A stretch of DNA of 64,000 bases from Pseudomonas sp. ICMP 561. GTDB taxonomy: Bacteria > Pseudomonadota > Gammaproteobacteria > Pseudomonadales > Pseudomonadaceae. This document shows, one piece after another, positions 25,900-33,979 of the stretch. The stretch's first letter is position 1; each line of letters begins with the position of its first letter. Position numbers and translations under genes: made by a program. The stretch spans positions 124,001-188,000 of the forward strand of contig NZ_LKBT01000056.1 in assembly GCF_002699985.1 (NCBI RefSeq), in the 5' to 3' direction. The notes under the pieces were generated by a model. The model did not search any database, was not told where the DNA came from, and saw only the letters and a list, made by a program, of their open reading frames with translations.

Positions 25900-27591
25900 T
25901 TACTTCTTCAACCCCAACTTCTTCAGTTCCTCATCGCGCAACTCACGCCGCAGGATCTTGCCGACGTTTGTAGTAGGCAGTGAGTCGCGGAATTCGACGC
26001 TACGCGGGACTTTGTAGCCGGTCAGGTTGGCACGCATGTGTTCCATGACTTGATCCTTGGTCAGGGTCATGCCCGGTTTGACCACCACGAACACCTTGAT
26101 CGCTTCGCCGGATTTATCGTCTGGAACGCCAATGGCCGCACACTGCACCACGCCCGGCAAGGTCGCCAGCACGTCTTCGAGCTCATTAGGGTAAACGTTG
26201 AAGCCGGAGATCAGGATCATGTCTTTCTTGCGATCGACAATCCGCATGTAGCCGTCGGGCTGGATTATTGCGATATCGCCGGTCTTGAGCCAGCCATCCG
26301 CGTCGATCATTTCATCGGTCGCGTCCTGACGCTCCCAATAGCCTTTCATCACCTGTGGGCCTTTGATGCACAGCTCGCCAACTTCACCCAGCGGCAAATC
26401 GTTGCCTGCGTCGTCGATGACTTTGCACAACGTCGAAGGCGCCGGAATGCCGATGGTGCCAACCTGAATATTCTGGTTAGGGTTGCAACTGGCTACCGGG
26501 CTGGTTTCGGTCATGCCGTAGCCTTCGCAAATGGCGCAGCCAGTCACTTCTTTCCAGCGTTCCGCGGCGGCCAGTTGCAAGGCCATGCCGCCGGACAGCG
26601 TCACTTTAAGGCCCGAAAAATCCAGATTGCGGAACTCGGGGCTATTGCACAGCGCCACGAACAACGTATTGAGGCCGACAAACCCAGTGAACTTCCACTT
26701 GGAAAGCTCCTTGACCATGGCGGGCAGGTCACGCGGGTTGCTGATCAGGATGTTGTGGTTGCCGATCAACATCATCGACATGCAGTGAAAGGTGAAGGCA
26801 TAGATGTGATAAAGCGGCAGCGGCGTGATCACCACTTCGCTGCCTTCATTCATGTTCGAGCTCATCAAGGCCTTGCACTGCAACATGTTGGCGATCAGGT
26901 TGCGGTGGGTAAGCATCGCGCCTTTGGCCACGCCGGTGGTGCCGCCGGTGTATTGCAGCACCGCAACGTCATTGCTGGCCGGTACGGCCTCGGTGAACGA
27001 AAGGCCACGGCCTTTTTTAAGCACTTCATTGAATTTGACTGCCGCCGGCAGGTGATAAGCCGGAACCATCTTCTTCACGTACTTGATAACGCTGTTGATC
27101 AGCAGGCGCTTGAGCGTCGGCAGCATGTCCGCCACTTCGGTGACAATCACATGCTTGACGCCGGTCTTGGGCACGACCTTTTCAGCCAGATGCGCCATGT
27201 TCGCCAGGCACACCAGGGCCTTGGCACCGGAATCCTTGAACTGGTGTTCCATTTCCCGCGCGGTATACAGCGGGTTGGTATTGACCACGATCAGACCGGC
27301 GCGCAAGGCACCGAATACGGTGATGGGGTATTGCAGGACGTTGGGCAACTGCACGGCGATACGATCACCGGGTTGCAAATCGGTATGGTGCTGAATCCAG
27401 GCGGCAAAAGCGCCCGACTTTTCATACAGCTCACCATAGGTGAGGGTCTGGCCCAGATTGGTGAACGCCGGCTTGCTGGCGAAACGCTCGCAAGACTGCT
27501 TCAATACGGCCTGGACGTTGGGGTATTCGTCAGGATTGATCTCGGCAGGTATGCCAGACGGATACTTGTCCTTCCAGAAGTTTTCAATCAT
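25900..27591 (-). CDS. fadD1: Long-chain-fatty-acid-CoA ligase
   Basis: A 563-residue acyl-CoA synthetase of the adenylate-forming superfamily. The AMP-binding P-loop YTGGTTGVAKGAML, the motif GYGMTETSP, the GDIA..RIVDRKKD hinge and the C-terminal catalytic lysine region NVGKILRRELR are all visible. It activates free fatty acids to acyl-CoA at the inner membrane for beta-oxidation. The start MIENFWKDKYPSG at 27591, with GAGGAG ten bases upstream, matches FadD1 proteins. The tandem order with a second fadD, a hydrolase and a hydratase matches fadD1-fadD2 of P. aeruginosa (PA3299-PA3300) and P. putida. Confidence 0.93.
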   Translation of the reverse strand: MIENFWKDKYPSGIPAEINPDEYPNVQAVLKQSCERFASKPAFTNLGQTLTYGELYEKSGAFAAWIQHHTDLQPGDRIAVQLPNVLQYPITVFGALRAGLIVVNTNPLYTAREMEHQFKDSGAKALVCLANMAHLAEKVVPKTGVKHVIVTEVADMLPTLKRLLINSVIKYVKKMVPAYHLPAAVKFNEVLKKGRGLSFTEAVPASNDVAVLQYTGGTTGVAKGAMLTHRNLIANMLQCKALMSSNMNEGSEVVITPLPLYHIYAFTFHCMSMMLIGNHNILISNPRDLPAMVKELSKWKFTGFVGLNTLFVALCNSPEFRNLDFSGLKVTLSGGMALQLAAAERWKEVTGCAICEGYGMTETSPVASCNPNQNIQVGTIGIPAPSTLCKVIDDAGNDLPLGEVGELCIKGPQVMKGYWERQDATDEMIDADGWLKTGDIAIIQPDGYMRIVDRKKDMILISGFNVYPNELEDVLATLPGVVQCAAIGVPDDKSGEAIKVFVVVKPGMTLTKDQVMEHMRANLTGYKVPRSVEFRDSLPTTNVGKILRRELRDEELKKLGLKK

Positions 27592-27888
27592 GGAAGCCGG
27601 GCTCCTCAGCGACAGCGAATTCTTCACACCGCTTGAATGCGATGATTTTTTTGTGTTTTGGAATTGTGCAGTTCACGCTTTGTTGCTTAATGACGGGTCA
27701 AAAGCGGGCCGAGAGTAGCAGCTTTGCAAATGGCCGCCTAGAGGCAAGGAAGGCCTCTTCAGTCACTTAAATGACTCAAGAATTAATAGCAGTCACGTTT
27801 AGAGTTTTAATTCTATTTATTGTGGATCTGGCTGGAATGGCCGGGTTAGAGCTGCTGATAGAAATCCCACTTTGAAATACATTCTGTG

Positions 27889-28262
27889 GGAGCAGAGCTT
27901 GCTCGCGATAAGGCTGGACGCGATTCACTTCAGATCCCGTCCAGCCTTATCGCGAGCAAGCTCTGCTCCTATCAAACAAGAAAATAACTACCTGATCTGG
28001 AATGCATTTTCTGTAGGAGTGAGCTTGCTCGCGATAGCTTCAGCACAGGCAATATATTCATCGACCAACAGATCGAATCGCGAGCAAGCTCACTCCTACA
28101 GGTCCCGTGTTTGCTGCGCGACAGCGTGGTGTCAGGGACACCGGGGCAGCTCCCACAGGAATCACTGATGATGTGGGGCTGGCTTTAGCCGGGAGAGCAC
28201 CCTTTCAGCCGATAAAATGCATCGACCTAGTGGCCTCCTCCCAGCTAATGCCGGTCCTACGG
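27889..28262. repeat. Cluster of three REP doublets
   Basis: Three different REP families stand side by side between fadD1 and fadD2. One has 32-bp perfect arms (27889-27920/27938-27969), one has 25-bp perfect arms (28011-28035/28077-28101), and one is an imperfect 'GGCTTTAGCCGGGAG' pair at about 28172-28262. Short frames across them are not genes. The fadD1 promoter region lies at 27592-27880. Confidence 0.85.
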
Positions 28263-28286
28263 AAAATCCAGCAATCTACGTATTGC

Positions 28287-29975
28287 TCAAGCGAGATCCC
28301 GCAACTCCCTCCTGAGAATCTTGCCCACCGGCGTCATCGGTAAGGACTCGCGCAGCACGATCTGTTTGGGTACTTTGTAGCCGGTGAAGTTTTCTTTGCA
28401 GAACAGCTTCAGTTCTTCAACGCTGACGCCGCCTTCGCGAGGCACCACAAACAGTTTCACCGCCTCCCCCGAGCGCTCGTCCGGTACACCAATCACGGCG
28501 CAGTTGGCGACGCCCGGATGCCCCATCACCACATCTTCAATTTCATTCGGGTAGACATTGAAACCCGACACGATGATCAGGTCCTTCTTGCGATCGACGA
28601 TGCTGACAAAGCCATCGGCTTCGATCACTGCGATATCACCGCTCTTGAACCAGCCATCAGCATCCAGCGCTTCGGCGGTTGCTTCCGGACGTTGCCAGTA
28701 ACCGAGCATCACCTGCGGGCCTTTGATGCACAGCTCGCCGCGTTCGCCTGACGGCAACTCGTTACCCGCATCATCAATGACCTTCATCAACGTGCCTGGC
28801 ACGGGAATGCCAACCGTACCTAGACGCGCATGCTCGCCATAAGGATTGGCGCTGGCCACGGGCGAGGTTTCGGTCAAACCATAGCCTTCGACAATTCGGC
28901 AACCGGTCATCTGCTCCCAGCGCTCCGCCGTGGCCTTGACCAGCGCCGTGCCGCCGGAGTTGGTGCTTTTCAGGCTGGAGAAATCCAGCGACTTGAAGTC
29001 CGGGTGATTCATCAAGGCCACGAACAGCGTGTTGAGGCCGATCATCGCCGTGAATCGCCACTGGCCAAGCTCCTTGATGAAGCCGCCAATGTCTCGGGGA
29101 TTGGTGATCAGAATGTTGTGATTGCCGCTGACCATCATGCACATGCAATTCGCTGTGAATGCATAGATGTGATAAAGCGGCAGCGGCGCGATCATGATCT
29201 CCTTGCCTTCCTGGAACACTGGTTGCCCGTCGCTGCCATGCTGCGACATACAGGCGTAAACCTGCTGCATGTTGGCGACGAGATTGCCATGGCTGAGCAT
29301 CGCGCCTTTGGCCAGGCCGGTGGTGCCGCCGGTGTATTGCAGCACCGCGATGTCACTGAGTTGCAGGGCCACTGGATTCAATCGATGGCCTTGCCCCTGA
29401 TGCAGTGCAGCTTTGAAACGGGTTGCCTGCGGCAAGTGATAGGCCGGGACCAGCTTCTTGACCTTGTCGACGATGGTGTTGATCAGCCAGCCTTTGGCGG
29501 TCGACTGCATGTCGCCCATCTTCACTTCGATCAGGTACTGAATATCGGTATCGGGCAGCACTTCCTGGACGAGCTTGCCGAACATGTTCAGATAAACCAG
29601 CGCCCGGGCGCCGGAATCCTTGAACTGATGGCGCATTTCCCGAGCGGTGTACAAAGGGTTGGTGTTGACTACGATCAGGCCGGCGCGCAAGGCACCGAAT
29701 ACGGTAATCGGGTATTGCAGCAAGTTGGGCATCTGTACCGCGATGCGATCACCGGGTTTGAGGTCAGTGTGCTGCTGCAGCCATGCCGCAAAGGCGGCGG
29801 AATGACGATCCAGTTCAGCATAAGTCAGGGTCACCCCCATGTTGCTGAACGCCGGGCGGTCGGCAAACTTGCGACAACTGCGTTCGAATACCTCAACAAC
29901 CGACGTGTACGCCTGCAAATCCACTTCAGACGGGACGCCTGCCGGTCGCTTGTCGCTCCAGAAATCAGGTTGCAT
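28287..29975 (-). CDS. fadD2: Long-chain-fatty-acid-CoA ligase, second paralogue
   Basis: A 562-residue paralogue of the preceding ligase, with the same motifs: YTGGTTGLAKGAMLSHGN, GYGLTETSPVAS, KSGDIA, SIVDRKKDLI and a C-terminal PVGKILRRELRD. The start MQPDFWSDKRPAG at 29975, with AGAGGA upstream, aligns with fadD1. In P. aeruginosa FadD1 and FadD2 differ in chain-length and growth-phase preference, which is likely here too. A REP-filled gap of about 700 bp separates it from fadD1, so each may have its own promoter. Confidence 0.93.
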   Translation of the reverse strand: MQPDFWSDKRPAGVPSEVDLQAYTSVVEVFERSCRKFADRPAFSNMGVTLTYAELDRHSAAFAAWLQQHTDLKPGDRIAVQMPNLLQYPITVFGALRAGLIVVNTNPLYTAREMRHQFKDSGARALVYLNMFGKLVQEVLPDTDIQYLIEVKMGDMQSTAKGWLINTIVDKVKKLVPAYHLPQATRFKAALHQGQGHRLNPVALQLSDIAVLQYTGGTTGLAKGAMLSHGNLVANMQQVYACMSQHGSDGQPVFQEGKEIMIAPLPLYHIYAFTANCMCMMVSGNHNILITNPRDIGGFIKELGQWRFTAMIGLNTLFVALMNHPDFKSLDFSSLKSTNSGGTALVKATAERWEQMTGCRIVEGYGLTETSPVASANPYGEHARLGTVGIPVPGTLMKVIDDAGNELPSGERGELCIKGPQVMLGYWQRPEATAEALDADGWFKSGDIAVIEADGFVSIVDRKKDLIIVSGFNVYPNEIEDVVMGHPGVANCAVIGVPDERSGEAVKLFVVPREGGVSVEELKLFCKENFTGYKVPKQIVLRESLPMTPVGKILRRELRDLA

Positions 29976-30195
29976 TGTTTTTATCCTCTTACCTGAGATT
30001 ACCTGAGACTGTCTGGCCCACGATGATGGCGCGGGGACTTCGCGGACGTTAGCAGCTAAAACAGGGAAGGCAAACAGAGAAGGACGCGACATCATTACCA
30101 TGAATTACAGAGCTGGCCGGTCTGCAATTCTTCAGTCACTCTACACTCCACAAACAGAGCGTTTTAACGCCGTTCCTACCGTTTCCGGAGTTGTC

Positions 30196-31140
30196 ATGAA
30201 ACATCAGCCGTTCTGGCTCGACGCCAGCGACCGAAGCCGTCTGTACGTCAACGTATGGTTACCTGAGGTCGAGCCAAAAGCGGTGGTCATGCTGTCTCAC
30301 GGCATGGCCGAACACAGCGGCAGATATGCGCGCCTGGGCATGGCACTGGGCGAAGCCGGGTATGCACTGTATGCCCACGACCAGCGCGGCCATGGCAAGA
30401 CCGCTGATCAAGGCATGCTCGGCCATTACGCTGACGAACAGGGCTGGGCGAAAGTAGTCGGTGATCTGGCCAGCGTTGCTCAAGCCATTGGCCAGCGCCA
30501 TCCTGATGTACCGGTTTTCCTGCTGGGCCACAGCATGGGCAGCTACATCGCTCAAGCCTATTTACAGCACCACGGCGCCGGCCTGCAGGGAGCGATCCTC
30601 AGTGGCTCCAATTTCCAGCCAGTCGCTCTGTATCGCGGCGCTCGCGTGATCGCCCGTCTGGAGCGCTTTCGCCAGGGCAACACAGGCCGTAGCCGACTGA
30701 TCGAATGGCTTTCGTTTGGCTCATTCAACAACGCGTTCAAACCGGCACGTACCTGTTTTGACTGGCTCAGCCGCGATCCTGATGAGGTCGACAAGTATGC
30801 GCTCGACCCATTGTGCGGCTTCCGCTGCACCAATCAACTCTGGGTGGACATGCTTGGCGGCCTGCAGCAAATCAGCAAGCGGTCGAATCTGGCGCAGATC
30901 GATCCGGGCTTGCCGTTGCTGGTAATTGGCGGCGAATGTGATCCGGTGAGTGATGGCAAGCGTCTGAAAGATCTTGCCGACGCATTGGTCGCGGCAGGCC
31001 ACCAGATGTTACAACTGAAGATCTACCCGCAGGCGCGGCATGAACTGCTCAACGAAACCAATCGTGATGAAGTCACCCGTGATCTAATCGACTGGCTGGA
31101 ACAGGCAATGCATCAGCCGAGACCGCGTCGGGCGGAATAA
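30196..31140 (+). CDS. Serine lysophospholipase / monoacylglycerol-lipase-like hydrolase
   Basis: A 314-residue alpha/beta hydrolase of the S33 'serine aminopeptidase/monoacylglycerol lipase' type. Motifs are LSHGMAEHSGRY, DQRGHGKT, the nucleophile elbow GHSMGSY, the Asp region GGECDPVSDG and His in YPQARHELLNE. It probably releases fatty acids from lysophospholipids or monoglycerides, feeding the adjacent FadD enzymes. GGAG six bases upstream supports the ATG at 30196. It is divergent from fadD2 and 41 bp upstream of phaJ1. The arrangement matches PA3301 and P. putida PP_4551. Confidence 0.88.
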   Translation: MKHQPFWLDASDRSRLYVNVWLPEVEPKAVVMLSHGMAEHSGRYARLGMALGEAGYALYAHDQRGHGKTADQGMLGHYADEQGWAKVVGDLASVAQAIGQRHPDVPVFLLGHSMGSYIAQAYLQHHGAGLQGAILSGSNFQPVALYRGARVIARLERFRQGNTGRSRLIEWLSFGSFNNAFKPARTCFDWLSRDPDEVDKYALDPLCGFRCTNQLWVDMLGGLQQISKRSNLAQIDPGLPLLVIGGECDPVSDGKRLKDLADALVAAGHQMLQLKIYPQARHELLNETNRDEVTRDLIDWLEQAMHQPRPRRAE

Positions 31141-31181
31141 ACGCTGCGTTTGACATCAATATTCAATTTTCAGGATCACTC

Positions 31182-31652
31182 ATGACCCAGGTTACCAACA
31201 CGCCGTACGAAGCCCTCGAAGTCGGTCAGACCGCCTCATACAGCAAGACTGTCGAAGAACGTGATATCCAGTTGTTCGCCGCGATGTCGGGCGACCACAA
31301 CCCGGTCCACCTCGACGCTGAATACGCGGCCTCGACCATGTTCAAAGAGCGCATCGCCCACGGCATGTTCAGCGGCGCATTGATCAGCGCTGCAGTGGCC
31401 TGCGAGCTGCCTGGGCCGGGCACGATCTATCTCGGTCAGCAGATGACCTTTCAGAAGCCGGTCAAACTGGGCGATACCCTGACTGTGCGTCTGGAGATTC
31501 TGGAAAAGCTGCCTAAATTCCGCGTGCGCATCGCGACCCGCGTGTTCAATCAGCGTGATGAGTTGGTGGTAGACGGCGAAGCCGAAATTCTTGCGCCACG
31601 CAAGCAGCAGACCGTGACGTTGACGACGTTGCCAACGATCAGCATCGGCTGA
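31182..31652 (+). CDS. phaJ1: R-specific enoyl-CoA hydratase (MaoC family)
   Basis: A 156-residue hot-dog-fold hydratase. The hydratase-2 motif has Asp38 and His43 in MSGDHNPVHLD, followed by the IAHGMFSGALIS segment. PhaJ enzymes convert trans-2-enoyl-CoA from beta-oxidation to R-3-hydroxyacyl-CoA, the monomer for polyhydroxyalkanoate synthase. Length and location directly after the lipase gene match PhaJ1 (PA3302 in P. aeruginosa, PP_4552 in P. putida). Likely co-transcribed with the lipase gene. Confidence 0.9.
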   Translation: MTQVTNTPYEALEVGQTASYSKTVEERDIQLFAAMSGDHNPVHLDAEYAASTMFKERIAHGMFSGALISAAVACELPGPGTIYLGQQMTFQKPVKLGDTLTVRLEILEKLPKFRVRIATRVFNQRDELVVDGEAEILAPRKQQTVTLTTLPTISIG

Positions 31653-31662
31653 TACGGACCAT

Positions 31663-31735
31663 TGTAGGAGCTGCCGAAGGCTGCGAAGGCGGTGTATCAG
31701 ACCCACCTTTTTCGCAGCCTTCGGCAGCTCCTACA
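31663..31735. repeat. REP doublet (25-bp perfect arms, 'GCTGCCGAAGGCTGCGAA' family)
   Basis: Arms 31663-31687 and 31711-31735, only 23 bp apart, begin 11 bp after the phaJ1 stop codon. The tight hairpin could protect the 3' end of the mRNA. Confidence 0.88.
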
Positions 31736-31744
31736 GACATAGCC

Positions 31745-31855
31745 AATCAAAAAAGCAAAAAAATGGGCGACCGAAGTCGCCCAAAATGCCTTGCGTGCTC
31801 TTTTTACTGGAAGGCCTCTGCTCGAGTCCTTCCAGATGAATAGTCCCTGTTCAAT
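31745..31855 (-). ncRNA. phrS: ANR-controlled small RNA, probable PhrS
   Basis: On the minus strand a putative transcript starts near 31855 and ends at a textbook terminator: stem GGGCGAC/GTCGCCC with a TTCG loop (31764-31783), then a long T-run. It also contains a first hairpin (GTCC..GGGAC, about 31841-31860) and a second with an 8-bp stem CTGGAAGG/CCTTCCAG (about 31807-31835). No ORF of note. A FNR/ANR box and -10 stand upstream. P. aeruginosa PhrS, which is ANR-induced, lies in the same neighbourhood (between PA3305 and PA3306). PhrS there is 213 nt, whereas this RNA looks nearer 100 nt, so orthology is inferred. Confidence 0.65.
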
Positions 31856-31861
31856 AGGACT

Positions 31862-31903
31862 AGATTAACCAGATGCGCACGGACAGGAATTGACCCAGAT
31901 CAA
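31862..31903 (-). promoter_or_regulatory. ANR/FNR box and -10 of the small RNA promoter
   Basis: TTGATCTGGGTCAA (complement of 31890-31903) differs from the ANR consensus TTGAT-N4-ATCAA at one half-site base. A -10-like TAATCT lies at 31862-31867. Placing the start near 31855 puts the box centre at about -41.5, the class II position for FNR-type activators. The sRNA should be induced at low oxygen. Confidence 0.75.
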
Positions 31904-31975
31904 TAGCACCGCACGCTTTGTTCTAGAGCGCATGGATATCTGATTGGGTCAAAGATATTAGAGGGTTCAGCGGAT

Positions 31976-32069
31976 CACTGTTGGAGCGAGGCTTTGCCCC
32001 GAAGCACGATATTGCGGTGTGTCTGACCTACCGAATCGACTGCTTCGCGGGCAAGCCTCGCTCCAACAG
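31976..32069. repeat. REP doublet, slightly degenerate
   Basis: The first half (about 31978-32003) has an extra T in the conserved core and a C-run; the second (about 32042-32067) is canonical. Together they form an imperfect inverted pair. Confidence 0.8.
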
Positions 32070-32151
32070 GACTGTGTTTGCTGCGAGACAGGGCGGTGCC
32101 ATGGACAACGCAGTCTCTCCTACACAAAATGTACTCGGTGCGGACAGGCGC

Positions 32152-32313
32152 CTAGCGTTTCTTGGGCTTGTTTTTCGATTTTTTCTTGCCCTTGGCCAAA
32201 GGCATCGCCTGTTCGAATGCATCGCGCATTTCGTTGAGGCGTTTATCTTTCAGATCGTGTATCCGCTTGGCGCGCTCTGCGCCCAGGTCGATCAGGTTTT
32301 CATCTGCGCTCAT
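32152..32313 (-). CDS. Small basic protein, about 53 aa
   Basis: A small protein starting MSADENLIDLGAERAKRIHDLKDKRLNEMRDAFEQAMPLAK, ending in a run of Lys (GKKKSKNKPKKR). One long amphipathic helix followed by a basic tail suggests RNA or ribosome binding, but no function is known. A longer frame to 32358 adds 15 residues without a good ribosome site. It corresponds in position to small hypothetical genes around PA3306 in P. aeruginosa. Confidence 0.65.
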   Translation of the reverse strand: MSADENLIDLGAERAKRIHDLKDKRLNEMRDAFEQAMPLAKGKKKSKNKPKKR

Positions 32314-32473
32314 GGACAACAACTCTCGAACACTGGGAAGTGGGCCAATAATGCGCAATCGCAGTGGCTATGACCAGTGGCTATCCGACAAGAAAAACCA
32401 CCTTTGTTCACGCCAATCCTTTTTTGACGGCACAATTGCCGGTCAGCGCTGCTTATCAAAGGACCGAATACTC

Positions 32474-33418
32474 GTGCACTCAACCTATTCAGCCCCCTTG
32501 CCATTACCGGCATTGCATGGCGACCTGCCGCCGATGCTGACGCTGCGTGCCTTCGAGGCCGTGGCGCGGCATCTGAGTTTCATCAATGCAGCCCGCGAGT
32601 TGTCAGTGACGCAAAGCGCTTTAAGTCATCAGGTTCACAAACTGGAAGAGTTTCTCGAGTGCCGCCTTTTTATCCGTCGCACTCGCGCCATCGAACTGAC
32701 CGAGGCAGGACGCGCTTATCAGCTACAGGTTCGACAGGCACTGGAAGGCATTGCCGCAGCGACGCGCATTATTCGCCATACTGCGCCCGCGCCCAGCGTA
32801 TTGCGCATCGGCCTGCTCGCCTCGTTTGCAACGATGTGGCTGGCACCGCGTTTGTCCAGCTTCATCTCGGCCAATCCCGATATCCGCGTCGAACTGGTGC
32901 CGTCCTATGACCTGGCCGATGTGGCCGGTGGCGAAGTGGCGCTCGCGATCCGCTATGGCAAAGGTGGCTGGCCCAACGTCAATGCAACGCGCTTGATGAA
33001 CGAACGTCTTTTCCCGGTGTGCAGCCCACAGTACAAAGCGGATTGGCTCGCAGCGCAACAGGTTGTCAAACAGCCTGGACTGGCGCCAGGCCCTTTGCTT
33101 ACTGCTCAGGCGACCATTCCGTTCGAATGGCTGGACTGGGCCAGACAGGTGCGTATCGATATCAGCCAGCTGTCGAGTCTGATGCTGCACGACTACAACA
33201 TCGTGGTTGAGGCAGCGGTCTCCGGACAGGGCATCGCCATGGGGCGTGATCGACTGATCAAGCGGCGTTTGCTGGATGGCTCGTTGGTGCAGTTGCTGAC
33301 CGACGCCGTATATGAAGGGGAGATCGGCTACTGGCTGGTAACCGGCGACGAGCCACTGAATAGCGCCGCACAACGATTCGCCGACTGGCTGATCGCAGTG
33401 AGCCGCGAGAATGATTGA
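32474..33418 (+). CDS. LysR-family regulator, GcvA-like
   Basis: A 314-residue LTTR of the GcvA/TrpI-like subgroup: LPPMLTLRAFEAVARHLSFINAA, then SVTQSALSHQVHKLEEFLECRLF forms the winged helix. The effector domain follows (LRIGLLASFATMWLAPRLSSF ... VEAAVSGQGIAMGRDRL). GTG at 32474 with AAAGGA ten bases upstream gives the usual N-terminal lead of such proteins; the internal ATG at 32534 would cut it. The RidA/aminotransferase operon follows 90 bp downstream on the same strand, so it may regulate that operon. Confidence 0.87.
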   Translation: MHSTYSAPLPLPALHGDLPPMLTLRAFEAVARHLSFINAARELSVTQSALSHQVHKLEEFLECRLFIRRTRAIELTEAGRAYQLQVRQALEGIAAATRIIRHTAPAPSVLRIGLLASFATMWLAPRLSSFISANPDIRVELVPSYDLADVAGGEVALAIRYGKGGWPNVNATRLMNERLFPVCSPQYKADWLAAQQVVKQPGLAPGPLLTAQATIPFEWLDWARQVRIDISQLSSLMLHDYNIVVEAAVSGQGIAMGRDRLIKRRLLDGSLVQLLTDAVYEGEIGYWLVTGDEPLNSAAQRFADWLIAVSREND

Positions 33419-33508
33419 GCAATATCGATACGTAGGGTGAAATCTTTCAGTTTGTCGGACTGATCGCCGCCTTTCATTGTGCGCCCATCTTTATAGGGAG
33501 AGCGCCCA

Positions 33509-33979
33509 ATGAACAACAGCCTGCGCGAGCAACTCGAAAAACTTGACCTGCAGCTTCCGACTCCGGACAGCCCGGCCGGCAACTACGTCAGCACAGTGGT
33601 CAGCCAGAACCTGCTGTACGTGTCGGGACAGATCCCCATGGTTGACGGTCAGCCCGCTTTCATCGGCCGGGTGGGTGACACGCTGAGCGAAGAGCAAGGC
33701 ATCGCCGCAGCGGAACTGGCAGCCCTGGGTTTGCTGGCCCAACTGGACTCAGTGATCGGCGACGATCTGTCGAAGCTGGTGCAAATTGTGCGGCTGGGCG
33801 TGTTCGTCGCATGCCCCAGCGACTTCACGCGACAGGGCGCCGTGGGCAACGGCGCCTCGAATCTGCTGGTCAGTGTGCTTGGCAAAGCCGGTCAACACGT
33901 CCGCACCTCGGTAGGGGTTTCCAGCCTGCCGGTCGGTGTAGCGGTCGAAGTGGACGCCATCTTCGAGCTAAGACCATGA
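33509..33979 (+). CDS. RidA/YjgF-family enamine/imine deaminase-like protein
   Basis: A 156-residue RidA-superfamily protein (GNYVSTVVSQNLLYVSGQIPM, QGIAAAELAALGLLAQLDSVIGD, VRTSVGVSSLPVGVAVEVDAIFEL). It is longer than RidA proper and resembles the YjgH/TdcF-like subgroup that lacks part of the canonical active site. I do not see the Arg of the R-G-N-[PS] pattern in RidA position, so deaminase activity is uncertain. The gene is translationally coupled (ATGA) to a PLP enzyme, consistent with handling its reactive enamine products. Confidence 0.87.
   Translation: MNNSLREQLEKLDLQLPTPDSPAGNYVSTVVSQNLLYVSGQIPMVDGQPAFIGRVGDTLSEEQGIAAAELAALGLLAQLDSVIGDDLSKLVQIVRLGVFVACPSDFTRQGAVGNGASNLLVSVLGKAGQHVRTSVGVSSLPVGVAVEVDAIFELRP

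Noticed and set aside
26038..27636. 532-residue frame on the plus strand
   Set aside because: Antisense to fadD1, which has all acyl-CoA ligase motifs.
27872..28343. Short frames between fadD1 and fadD2
   Set aside because: They translate REP arms (strings such as SRASSAP and LLAI) seen at every REP locus in the window.
30151..30165. Possible PsrA box (CAAAC-N5-GTTTT) between fadD2 and the lipase gene
   Set aside because: The spacer and the last half-site base do not fit the G/CAAAC-N2-4-GTTTG/C consensus; too weak to call.
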